Assembly (NCBI GenBank): GCA_023406985.1
Contig: JAEXTK010000059.1
Span: forward strand, 1 to 17,287
Direction of reading: 5' to 3'
DNA length: 17,287 bases
Source of the DNA: Spirochaetota bacterium
Lineage (GTDB): Bacteria; Spirochaetota; Spirochaetia; Treponematales; Breznakiellaceae
Position 1 is the first letter of the stretch. Every line of letters begins with the position of its first letter. The position numbers were made by a program, and so were the translations under genes. Below, in pieces: positions 6,604 through 14,069 of this stretch. The notes under the pieces are model-generated. The model was not told the DNA's origin and made no database searches. It saw nothing but the letters and a program-made list of their open reading frames with translations.

Positions 6604-8349
6604 CTAGGCCCCGCCGCCCGGGAAAACGAGGCTGCACGCGAAACCCTGCTCCGTCTTGAACTCCACCTGCGCCCGCAGCTTGCCGTGGGCCAACTTGGTG
6701 ATGATCTTGAGCCCGAGGTGGCCGTCCCGCTCCATATCGAAGCCGCTCGCGAGGCCTACGCCGTCGTCCGCGACGGTCAGGCGGAGCCGGCCGGCCTCCG
6801 CCTTGCGGAGGGTGATCTTGATTTCCCCGTTCCGATCGCCGGGGAACGCGTACTTCAGGGCGTTGGTGATCAGTTCGTTGACGATGAGCCCGCAGTTGAT
6901 GGCCGTATCGAGCGCTACGCGCGCGCTGTCCATCTCTAGCGCGAGCGTCGGTTGCGTTTCGCCCGGTCCGCGGTTTTTCACCAGACGGTTCGCGAGGTCC
7001 TCGATATACCGTTTCAGGTCGATCTGCGAGAGGTCGCCGGTCATGTAGAGGCTGTCGTGCGCGAGGGACATGGATCTGATCCGATCGATGGAAACCGCGT
7101 AGGCTTCCCGGAGCCGGGGGTCGCCGATCGCGTTGGCCTGCAGCTTCAGCATGGAGATGATGACGCTCATGTTGTTCTTCGTGCGATGGTAGACTTCGCG
7201 CAGGAGGACTTCCTTTTCCGACAGGGATCGCGCGATCCGTTCCTCGGCCTTCTTGCGCTCGGTGATATCCTGCGCGAAGACGGAGAGCCCGAAGGTCCGG
7301 TCGCCGCGGCCGAGCCGATTCACGCTCAAGCGGAACACGCGTCCGCTCTCGCCCATCGCGCGTTCTATGGAATAACTCCCCTCGTCGATCGCGCGCCGAT
7401 AGAGTCCTTTCCACTCCGCCATTTCCTCCGCGGAAGAGAAAAGATCCTCTTGCCCCATGCCGACGGCGGCGGAGACGCCGCGATACCGGGAGAAATAGAG
7501 CTGGAAGCTCCGGTTGAAGGTGAGGAGACGGAAATCGTCGGCATCCACCGACCAGATCATATCGGCCGTGCTGTCCATGAGGGTGGACAGGGTCGCCTTC
7601 CAATCCTTCAGGGCTTGGTCCGTCTTCTGCAGTTCCTTCCGCGTGAGCGCCGCCTCTACGTAGTCGTTCGACCTGCGGAGGCCGATGACCAAGATCGTCG
7701 CGAGCCACGCGTACTCCAGCAAGAACACGAACCGGATCACGCCGATCCCGATGAGGAAGTCCAGGATCTGCGCGGCGAGGATGAAGCCGAGCGAGCAGAG
7801 GAGGACCCGCGCTTCCGTGCGGTTTCCCCGGCGGCTATAGGCGATGACGACGAAGAGGAGATAGAGGAGCGCGCAGAAGCCGACGGCCGCGATGGCGACG
7901 AGCACGATGCCCCGCTCCACCTCGCGATACACGAAATCCAGGCCGAAGGGCAATGCGATGCGCAAGGTGAACGGCCGGCTCACGACCCAGGTCAGGTCCC
8001 CGAGATCGAACAGCTGGCTCAGGAAGGAGAGGACCGCCCAAACCAAGCACGCGACGACGTAGCGCGCCTTGATGAGGCCGGTCACCTCCGCCACGAACCA
8101 GAAGAGCGCGAAGCCCGCCAGGGTGCTGGAGATCACCTGGCCTTTGAGCCAGAACACGCTCCGGACCGGGTCGTCGATTCCGTATTCGCCGGCGCAGAAG
8201 AGGTTGAAGGCCACGCCGCTGAGGCAGATCAAAATGAAGGCGAAATCGCTCTTCTTTTTCTGCCGCAGGACCCACGCGAACGAATCGCTGAGCGCGAAGG
8301 TGAAGCAGATCGACGCGATGATCAACGCGGGAATCGAATATGCCTTCAA
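6604..8349 (-). CDS. Membrane sensor histidine kinase, 7TM-type N-terminus, PAS, HisKA_2
   Basis: 581-residue orphan sensor kinase. The first ~225 residues contain about seven hydrophobic helices in the style of the histidine-kinase 7TM module. A PAS domain spans about 252-365 (TLMDSTADMIWSVDADDFRLL to FAQDITERKKAEE). The HisKA_2 dimerisation domain follows with phosphoacceptor His388 in EVYHRTKNNM. The ATPase domain has the N box NELITNALKYAF (491-502), DDGVGL (528-533) and HLGLKII (544-550). No receiver domain is attached and no response regulator gene is within the window. The start is TTG at 8349, supported by GGAGG nine bases upstream and by the lack of any closer ATG. It lies 37 bases after the VirD4-like gene, so the two are probably one transcript. 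The signal sensed is unknown; the HisKA_2 class often controls general stress responses in other phyla. Confidence 0.93.
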   Translation of the reverse strand: MKAYSIPALIIASICFTFALSDSFAWVLRQKKKSDFAFILICLSGVAFNLFCAGEYGIDDPVRSVFWLKGQVISSTLAGFALFWFVAEVTGLIKARYVVACLVWAVLSFLSQLFDLGDLTWVVSRPFTLRIALPFGLDFVYREVERGIVLVAIAAVGFCALLYLLFVVIAYSRRGNRTEARVLLCSLGFILAAQILDFLIGIGVIRFVFLLEYAWLATILVIGLRRSNDYVEAALTRKELQKTDQALKDWKATLSTLMDSTADMIWSVDADDFRLLTFNRSFQLYFSRYRGVSAAVGMGQEDLFSSAEEMAEWKGLYRRAIDEGSYSIERAMGESGRVFRLSVNRLGRGDRTFGLSVFAQDITERKKAEERIARSLSEKEVLLREVYHRTKNNMSVIISMLKLQANAIGDPRLREAYAVSIDRIRSMSLAHDSLYMTGDLSQIDLKRYIEDLANRLVKNRGPGETQPTLALEMDSARVALDTAINCGLIVNELITNALKYAFPGDRNGEIKITLRKAEAGRLRLTVADDGVGLASGFDMERDGHLGLKIITKLAHGKLRAQVEFKTEQGFACSLVFPGGGA

Positions 8350-8386
8350 AGGCGAAGTCCTCCGCGCCTCGCGAATGGCCGGGTCG

Positions 8387-10528
8387 TCACGGCGCGCCGT
8401 CCTCCGCCAGCGCGGCTCGCCGTTCGCTCAAGGTCAGGAACTCGCCCTCGCGGTTGAAAAATCCGATGTATTTCAAACGGTCCAGATCGGAAACCACCGG
8501 AAGATCGGCGGCGATGCCGGCATCTTCCGTCATTTCGACCTGGCCCGAAGCCTTGTCTATGCGGAACAGGACGGAGAACAGCGTGTCCTCGTATTGGATC
8601 TGGGCTTCCGCGATCCAGCCCGTTTCCTCTCCGCCGTCCGCCGACGAGACGATCCGCGGCGGCCGAACCTGGGAGCGAAGGTTCTCTAGGAAACTTTCTT
8701 CCGGATCCTCGGTCCATTCCAGCTCATCGACGGACTCGACGATCAAGAACCGGCCCTTGTCGCCGTGGACGTTCGTGCAGAAGAACTCCAGATACCGCAA
8801 CGCGTCGGCGCGCTCCAAACGGAGCAGGTTTTCGTTGACGTCATGGATCACGCCCGATTCGCCGTCCAGGAACCGGGCGGTGCCGGCGCCGATCAGGTAG
8901 TACGCGTGGCGGCTCGGCGCGGTCTGGCCGTCCTCGATATCGCACCAGGCGTGACCGGGATAAAACGGCAGCGGGCAGGTCCGTACGACGACCTGTGGGT
9001 CGTCCAGGAACGACGCGTTCGTTATTCCGACCAACTCCAGGTGTTCTCTCCGCTCCGGCTCGGCCAGAGTTTTCCAATTGGCCGCCGGTACGGGGTGGAA
9101 GATGCGGCTCGCGAGGATGCGCTCGGTGCGCTCGTGGAGGGCCCGGAACCGCGGCGCCGGGGGGAGGGTCTTACGGTAGACCGGGCGGGCGCGGGGCTGG
9201 TCCTCGTCCACGAGCGGCCGGCCCGGATAGAAGGGGTTCGATTCGTAGAGGTTCTGGAACGGTCGATCCCGGCGGTAATTCGGTTTACCCGCTATGACCG
9301 GCTGGTCGCCGGCGATGTTGAGGATCAACTCATCCCGTTCAAGATCCATGATGACTTCCGGCGCCTTGAAACCGGAGGCCGCGCCCACCGCCTCGGCGGC
9401 GAGCCCGGTCGTGGCGCCGAAGTATTGCTGGACCCGGCTGTTGTTGAGGATGGTTTCCCAATCGCCGGGGTACAGGTTGCGGAGCTGGCTCAGGTCTTGC
9501 CAGAACGTCCAGATCCGCACGCCGTACCCCCGGAGCAGGGTGATCGCCTGCCGGAGTTGCGGCAGGTGGCCCAACTGGGCGGCCTCGTCCACGAGGAGCA
9601 GCGTGGAAAGGTCCGGTTGGGCGCGTCGTCGGGTGATGGCGCTGATGATGGTGCCGATCCAAAGCCGGAGCAATCCGGCGTGGCTTTCCAGCTTATCCGG
9701 CGGCAGGGCCAGATAGATCGAAAGGGGGGCGCCCTCGTAGACCTTGTTGAGGTCGAGGTCGGAGGCCGACAAGTGCTCGGACATCTGGCTGCCCTTGAGG
9801 AAATCCACTTGGCTGATCGCGAGCGCCCAGTAGCCTCCGAGGGTTTCGTCCGCGGGATTGACGAATAGGCCGGCGAGGCGACGCAGTTCCGGATGGCCCG
9901 ACGCCTTCCACCGTTCGGCCCGTTGCTTCAAGACCTCCAAGGGAGAGTTCACGAGTTCCCTGACCGCGGGCAAGTTCGCGCGCTCGGAGTCTTCCATGGT
10001 CATGACGTCGATGATGGCGGCGGTCAGCATCGCCTTGCCCATGTAGGCCCAGAACGCGTGGTTCGGGTCGCTGTTCGCCGGCGTCCCCGCGATCAGGGTC
10101 GCCAAGGTGGCCGCGTCCTCCACGAAACGCTCCGACTCGGGATCGGCGAGGTCGAGGGGATTGAATCGATGCCGTTCCTCCGCGCCGGTTATGCCGAAGG
10201 GGTCCAGGAGGATGACCTCCTGGCCGAGTTCCCGCCGCCGCCGCGCGGTGACGGCGTAGTTTTCGCCCTTCGGGTCCACGACGACCACCGGTCCGCGGTA
10301 CCGGAGCAGCGTGGGGATGATGCAGCCCGTCCCCTTGCCCGCCCCGGTCGGCGCCACCGTCAGGAGGTGGCCCTCCCCCGTATCGAGGATGGGCTCCAGG
10401 TACCGCGCCGTCGAACGGCCGGCGGCCCCCTCGGCATCGAAGCCGATGACCGGCCGGCGCCGGCCCGCTTCCAGGGACCAGCCCACCAGGATGCCGTCTT
10501 CGCTCAACGTTTCAGGTAACTCGCGCAT
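8387..10528 (-). CDS. VirD4/TraG-like ATPase without membrane anchor, with unknown C-terminal domain
   Basis: 713-residue P-loop ATPase of the type IV coupling protein (VirD4/TraG) superfamily. Seen: Walker A VAPTGAGKGT (58-67), the TraG-type VVVVDPKGENY (81-91), EVILLDPFG (104-112), Walker B LLLVDEAAQLG (310-320), and TFWQDLSQLRNLYP with ILNNSRVQQYFGA (341-372). Classical coupling proteins begin with two transmembrane helices; here the N-terminus is soluble and starts almost directly with the ATPase core, so it should be cytosolic. After about residue 430 there is a long extension, with a distinct part at about 540-600 (HAYYLIGAGTARFLDG, then RYLEFFCTNVHGDKGRFLIVE), not part of known coupling proteins. 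The ATG at 10528 has GAGG six bases upstream. No relaxase, VirB or mobility gene lies in the window, so conjugative transfer is doubtful. A sensor kinase gene follows. Confidence 0.88.
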   Translation of the reverse strand: MRELPETLSEDGILVGWSLEAGRRRPVIGFDAEGAAGRSTARYLEPILDTGEGHLLTVAPTGAGKGTGCIIPTLLRYRGPVVVVDPKGENYAVTARRRRELGQEVILLDPFGITGAEERHRFNPLDLADPESERFVEDAATLATLIAGTPANSDPNHAFWAYMGKAMLTAAIIDVMTMEDSERANLPAVRELVNSPLEVLKQRAERWKASGHPELRRLAGLFVNPADETLGGYWALAISQVDFLKGSQMSEHLSASDLDLNKVYEGAPLSIYLALPPDKLESHAGLLRLWIGTIISAITRRRAQPDLSTLLLVDEAAQLGHLPQLRQAITLLRGYGVRIWTFWQDLSQLRNLYPGDWETILNNSRVQQYFGATTGLAAEAVGAASGFKAPEVIMDLERDELILNIAGDQPVIAGKPNYRRDRPFQNLYESNPFYPGRPLVDEDQPRARPVYRKTLPPAPRFRALHERTERILASRIFHPVPAANWKTLAEPERREHLELVGITNASFLDDPQVVVRTCPLPFYPGHAWCDIEDGQTAPSRHAYYLIGAGTARFLDGESGVIHDVNENLLRLERADALRYLEFFCTNVHGDKGRFLIVESVDELEWTEDPEESFLENLRSQVRPPRIVSSADGGEETGWIAEAQIQYEDTLFSVLFRIDKASGQVEMTEDAGIAADLPVVSDLDRLKYIGFFNREGEFLTLSERRAALAEDGAP

Positions 10529-10640
10529 CGGGACCTCGCTCGGTTTAGTGATCGGTCTTTATCGGTAATGAGCCTCGCCGGCGCGTTCCCCATCCGGGCG
10601 CCGCCCCGCGAACGGCGTCGATATCATATAACGCTTTTTG

Positions 10641-10670
10641 ATTACTCGCCTCTGGCTATCCGCTTGTCAA
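10641..10670 (-). promoter_or_regulatory. Candidate promoter of the VirD4-like/kinase pair
   Basis: On the minus strand a perfect -35 box TTGACA (10670-10665) is followed by an 18-base spacer and AGTAAT (10646-10641, 4 of 6 to the -10 consensus). This leaves a leader of about 105 bases before the ATG. The leader holds three copies of ACCGA at about 10-12 base intervals (plus-strand TCGGT at 10540, 10552 and 10562). Confidence 0.5.
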
Positions 10671-10721
10671 GGAAAAAAATCGGTTGCGTACGCGGGGGCC
10701 GAAACCCTGGCCGGTACTCCG

Positions 10722-10753
10722 CTACCCCGCGCGCGGATCAACTACCCCGCGCG
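10722..10753. repeat. Tandem direct repeat CTACCCCGCGCG, 20-base period
   Basis: Two exact 12-base copies at 10722-10733 and 10742-10753, twenty bases apart, just upstream of the -35 box at 10756. GGGTAG, the reverse complement of the repeat's first six bases, lies at 10776-10781 across the -10 box. Two helical turns put both copies on one face of the DNA, as for activator sites. Confidence 0.6.
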
Positions 10754-10755
10754 AA

Positions 10756-10784
10756 TCGACAGGAGCGGAAAGGCAGGGTAGAAT
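10756..10784 (+). promoter_or_regulatory. Sigma-70 promoter of the EFR1-type gene
   Basis: The -35 box TCGACA (10756-10761) and the -10 box TAGAAT (10779-10784) each match the consensus at 5 of 6 positions and are separated by 17 bases. Transcription would start near 10791, giving a 20-base leader that contains GGGGG before the GTG start at 10812. Confidence 0.65.
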
Positions 10785-10811
10785 GATCGGCCTGAGATGA
10801 GGGGGAAGATC

Positions 10812-11621
10812 GTGACGCAGATCGCCTATTTTTCGGGTACCGGGAATTCGCTCATGGTCGCGAAGGAATTGGCCGCTCGCCTGGAAGGCGCGACCTTGGT
10901 TCCCATGGTGAAGGCGATCCGGAAAGGACGCGCGGGCGGCGGCGCGGATCGCCTGATCCTGGTCTTCCCGACCTACCTGATGACCCTGCCCCTGCCGGTG
11001 CGGCAGTACCTCGGCCTGTTGGACCGGGGAGCGGCGGCCTACGTCGCGGCGGTGGCGACCTGCGAGCGGAAAGGCAACCTGACGGCCCTCACCGTGGCCA
11101 GGCTGCTGCGCGCGCGGGGTCTGGAATTGAGCTACCACGCGGAAGTGGAGATGCCGCAGAATTCCCCGACCGGCCTCATGCCGACGAAAGGTGATGCGGG
11201 GTGGGCTCGCTCTATCAGGGAAAAGAACACCGACGCCGGATTCCAAGCCGCCCGGGCCTCCATCGCGTCCATCGCGGCCGACCTCGCCGCGGCCAAGCGC
11301 GCGGTCGGCGGTCGCGGCTTCGGCGCCGTCATCCTGGAATCGCTCATAAGCGCCGCCTCCAAGAACAACACGTCCCGGCTCGCGTTCTATAGCGATCCGA
11401 CGTGCACCGGCTGCGGAATTTGCGAACGGATATGCCCGACCGGGCGGATCGCCGTCGCCGACGGGAGGGTCGCCTGGGACCGCGACGAGAAGTGCTACTA
11501 CTGCTTCGCCTGTTTCAACGCGTGCCCGACCCAATCCATCCTGCTCAAGAACTACGCCCTCAAGGAAGGCCGCTACGTCAACCGGGCCATCGCGGTCCAA
11601 GAATTGATCGGCCAGAAATGA
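10812..11621 (+). CDS. EFR1-type flavodoxin/2x[4Fe-4S] ferredoxin fusion
   Basis: 269-residue cytoplasmic electron carrier. The N-terminal flavodoxin-like half starts IAYFSGTGNS, the FMN phosphate loop (4-13), followed by LILVFPTYLMTLPLP (48-62). The C-terminal half carries two complete [4Fe-4S] motifs, CTGCGICERICP (198-209) and CYYCFACFNACP (228-239). This layout is that of EFR1 family ferrodoxins, common in anaerobes; partner enzymes are not known. I prefer GTG at 10812 to the in-frame ATG at 10797: homologues begin right before IAYFSGTGNS, GGGGG stands six bases before the GTG, and the promoter would start transcription only about six bases before the ATG. A membrane protein gene follows after 34 bases. 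Confidence 0.92.
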   Translation: MTQIAYFSGTGNSLMVAKELAARLEGATLVPMVKAIRKGRAGGGADRLILVFPTYLMTLPLPVRQYLGLLDRGAAAYVAAVATCERKGNLTALTVARLLRARGLELSYHAEVEMPQNSPTGLMPTKGDAGWARSIREKNTDAGFQAARASIASIAADLAAAKRAVGGRGFGAVILESLISAASKNNTSRLAFYSDPTCTGCGICERICPTGRIAVADGRVAWDRDEKCYYCFACFNACPTQSILLKNYALKEGRYVNRAIAVQELIGQK

Positions 11622-11655
11622 CGCGGGCCCGCGCGGCCGCACGAAGGACGAAGCG

Positions 11656-12318
11656 ATGACCGAAACGAAACGATTCCAAGCCGGCGGGTTCTGCCTCGCG
11701 GTCGGCGCCGCGGCCTTCGCCGTCCACCTCGTCGCGCGGTCCCTGCTCACCGCGGGCGCGGAGGCGACCTCCGCCGCGGCCGGCGGCTTGTGGGTGCCGG
11801 TCAACGCGCTCGGATTCGCGGGCGCGGTGTCGGTGCTGCTGGGCTTCCCCGCGCTGCTCGCGCGTACGGCCGGCCGGACCGAGCGTCCCGACGGGGCCGC
11901 CTCCTTGGGGCTCGCGCTGATCGCGATAGCCTGGACCTTCTTCGGCGTCTTCCTGAGCCTGTACGCCGCGCTCCTCATGCCGTGGTTCGCGCGCGAGGCG
12001 CCGCGGCTCCTCGCGGGCGCGCCCCTCCCCGCCTCGTTCCTCGTCGCCTTCCTCGCCGCGCTGCTGCTCTGGGCCGCGGGCGCGGTCCTGCTGGCCGTCC
12101 CCTTCCTGCGCGGTCGGCTCCGGCCGTCCTGGGTCGGCTACCTCGCGGTCCTCTCCGGCCTGTGGATGATCCTCGGGAACCTCGTCCTCGCGCCGAGCGG
12201 CCCCGCGGAAAACCTCGCGCTCAACCTGATCTCCAACCTGGGCCCCGTGCCGCTCCTGGCCGGCCTCGCGTTCCTCGGTCTCCGTCCCGCGCCGGAGACC
12301 GAGCGCCCCGGGCCCTAG
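11656..12318 (+). CDS. Six-helix integral membrane protein of unknown function
   Basis: 220-residue protein, rich in alanine and leucine, not recognised. Hydrophobic segments lie at about 9-31, 46-69, 84-109, 126-150, 158-178 and 187-208, with short loops and few charged residues, so it is almost entirely embedded in the inner membrane. No catalytic or cofactor motif is visible. The ATG at 11656 has AAGGA about nine bases upstream. Its position 34 bases after the ferredoxin-fusion gene suggests one transcript. Composition is very GC-rich, which makes large shadow frames on both strands; the regular hydrophobic pattern in this frame identifies it as the real one. The gene ends 26 bases before the convergent DsbA-like gene. 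Confidence 0.85.
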   Translation: MTETKRFQAGGFCLAVGAAAFAVHLVARSLLTAGAEATSAAAGGLWVPVNALGFAGAVSVLLGFPALLARTAGRTERPDGAASLGLALIAIAWTFFGVFLSLYAALLMPWFAREAPRLLAGAPLPASFLVAFLAALLLWAAGAVLLAVPFLRGRLRPSWVGYLAVLSGLWMILGNLVLAPSGPAENLALNLISNLGPVPLLAGLAFLGLRPAPETERPGP

Positions 12319-12344
12319 CCGGCAAGCCCCTGGCCTGCCGCGTC

Positions 12345-13001
12345 CTAGCGCGCCGAGCCTCCGGACCGGGACTCGTTCCAGGCCCGTTCGAGCGTCTCCG
12401 CGACGACCTTGGCGGGCTGCGCGCCCGAGAGGCCGTACTTCCCGTCAAAAACCATGAACGGCACCCCGCGGACGCCGAGCCGGCGCGCCGCCTCGATGTC
12501 GGCTTCCACCGCGTCGGCGTAGGCCGTGCCCTGCAGGACCGCGCGGGCTACGTCGGCCGGAATCCCCGCTTCGGCGGCCAAGCCGATCAAGGCCTCGGCG
12601 TCGGCCAAGTTGCCGCCTTCCGTGAAGTAAAAACGGAACAGGCGCTCCCCCAAGCGGGTCTGGACGGCGTGGGCGGCGGCCAGATGGTTCAAGCGGTGCG
12701 CGTTGAACGTATTCACGTACGCGGTCCGTTCGATATGGTATTCCAGGCCGTCGGCCGCGGCGATCGCGCTCACCCGGTCGTTCATCGCCGCGGCCTCTTC
12801 CAGGCTCACCCCGTACTTCTCGGCGAGCATCTCGTTGACGGTTCGCTCGGGCGTATCGGGAGCGTCCGGATCGAGCTGGAAACTGCGCCAGACCACCTCC
12901 ACCTCGTCCCCGTGGGCGAAGGAAGAGAGGGCGGCCGCGAGGCGCCGCTCGCCGATATAGCACCAGGGGCAGACGAGGTCCGCCCATATTTCGACTTTCA
13001 T
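12345..13001 (-). CDS. DsbA family oxidoreductase, FrnE-like
   Basis: 218-residue thioredoxin-fold protein with an inserted helical domain, of the FrnE/2-hydroxychromene-2-carboxylate isomerase branch of the DsbA family. The active-site motif is CPWC (11-14) at the end of the first strand, in WADLVCPWCYIGE, and the cis-proline is Pro181 in GVRGVPFMVF. There is no signal peptide, so it acts in the cytoplasm, probably as a thiol-disulfide oxidoreductase or isomerase. The ATG at 13001 is chosen over an upstream in-frame start at 13037: MKVEIWADLVCPWC is the usual N-terminus of this family. No Shine-Dalgarno site is present and a promoter ends seven bases before the ATG. It lies 39 bases after the LacI gene and may also receive read-through from the sugar operon. 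Confidence 0.92.
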   Translation of the reverse strand: MKVEIWADLVCPWCYIGERRLAAALSSFAHGDEVEVVWRSFQLDPDAPDTPERTVNEMLAEKYGVSLEEAAAMNDRVSAIAAADGLEYHIERTAYVNTFNAHRLNHLAAAHAVQTRLGERLFRFYFTEGGNLADAEALIGLAAEAGIPADVARAVLQGTAYADAVEADIEAARRLGVRGVPFMVFDGKYGLSGAQPAKVVAETLERAWNESRSGGSAR

Positions 13002-13008
13002 ACATTCA

Positions 13009-13037
13009 AGAATACGAATGAACGCGGCGGCGGGCAA
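13009..13037 (-). promoter_or_regulatory. Promoter giving a leaderless DsbA-like transcript
   Basis: On the minus strand TTGCCC (13037-13032, 4 of 6 to the -35 consensus) is followed by 17 bases and TATTCT (13014-13009, 4 of 6 to the -10 consensus). Only seven bases separate the -10 box from the ATG at 13001, so transcription would start at or next to the start codon. Confidence 0.5.
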
Positions 13038-13040
13038 ATC

Positions 13041-14063
13041 CTAGGCGGGACGCGTCACCGAGTCGCGGATCACGAGCCGTACGGGCAGGCGCACGTTCGC
13101 CTCCTGCACGGGTTCATCCTTGATGATCTTCATGAGGAGGGACACGGCGCAGCGGCCTTTCTCGGCCACGTCCTGATGGACCGTGGTTAGGCGCGGACTC
13201 ACCAGCCGGGCGAAGATGTTGTCGTCGAAGCCGGCGACCGAGAGGCGCCGCGGCACCTCCACCCCGCGGTCCGCGAAAAAATTGATCGCGTCCGCGGCGT
13301 AGTAGTCGGCGGAGAAGAAGAGCGCGGTGAAGGGCATCGGATCGGCGATCAGGCTGCGGTAGAGCTCCTGCCGCGCTTCCCGGTTCCGCGACAGCGGGAG
13401 GAAGTTCCCGTCCCCCGCGGGCAGTCCCGCCTCGTCCATCGCCTGCCGGAAGCCGCTGAAGCGCACGTGGTCGTTGCCGGGAAAATCCTGCGTGCTCGCG
13501 AGGAAGGCGATCCGCGCGTGGCCCGCCGAGATCAGGTACCTTCCCATCTCGTAGGCGCCCCGACGGTCCTCCAGGCCAATGTTGTGGTAGGACTGCCCGT
13601 CATCCTCGAAATAGCAATCGATGAAGACGACGGGCGTCTCGATGCTCTTCCGGATGGTGCTGCAGGCCTCGCCCGGAACCCACAGGAGGATGAGGCCGTC
13701 GAGCTTCCAGGTGGCGGCGAGGGCGAACACCTCGTCCAGGTCGGCGGTCGTGTGGATCATCATGAAGTACCCGCTCGCCCGGATCTCCTCCTCTATGACG
13801 CCGAGGATGGTGGACGTGAAGGGATCCTCCAGGACGGTCTCGTCGCTCCGCGCCTCCATGAACATGATGACGCCGATGATGCGCGAGGCGCTGTGCGCGA
13901 GGATGATCGCGCCCATGTTGGGCGCGTATTTTTCTTGCTTGAGGATCGAGCGGACCTTCTCCAGGGTGGCGGGGGAGACTTTCCCGGTATTCCCGTGCAG
14001 GACGTTGGATACCGTGGTCGGGCTCACGCCCGCCATCTGCGCGATCTGCTTGATCGTTGCCAT
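13041..14063 (-). CDS. LacI family transcriptional regulator
   Basis: 340-residue repressor. The N-terminal helix-turn-helix reads IKQIAQMAGVSPTTVSNVLHG (4-24), the classical LacI recognition unit, followed by the hinge region up to about 60. The rest is a periplasmic-binding-like sugar sensor: IIGVIMF at the first strand, WKLDGLILLW, GLEDRRGAYEMGRYLI, and the AGFDDNIFARLVSPRLTTVHQD motif near the C-terminus that closes most family members. It is the last gene of the sugar operon, starting six bases after the GH4 stop, so it is probably autoregulated and represses this operon until a substrate-derived sugar binds. Its operator should be upstream of the operon, outside the window; I found no clear palindromic LacI-type site inside it. 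Confidence 0.95.
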   Translation of the reverse strand: MATIKQIAQMAGVSPTTVSNVLHGNTGKVSPATLEKVRSILKQEKYAPNMGAIILAHSASRIIGVIMFMEARSDETVLEDPFTSTILGVIEEEIRASGYFMMIHTTADLDEVFALAATWKLDGLILLWVPGEACSTIRKSIETPVVFIDCYFEDDGQSYHNIGLEDRRGAYEMGRYLISAGHARIAFLASTQDFPGNDHVRFSGFRQAMDEAGLPAGDGNFLPLSRNREARQELYRSLIADPMPFTALFFSADYYAADAINFFADRGVEVPRRLSVAGFDDNIFARLVSPRLTTVHQDVAEKGRCAVSLLMKIIKDEPVQEANVRLPVRLVIRDSVTRPA

Positions 14064-14069
14064 AGCTGC

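Noticed and set aside
6952..8457. A 501-codon open frame opposite the histidine kinase
   Set aside because: Composition is shadow-like and no motif is present, while the minus-strand frame has complete kinase boxes.
8387..10528. A conjugative or integrative element around the VirD4-like gene
   Set aside because: No relaxase, VirB components, integrase, direct-repeat attachment sites or tRNA gene are present nearby, and flanking genes are ordinary metabolic ones.
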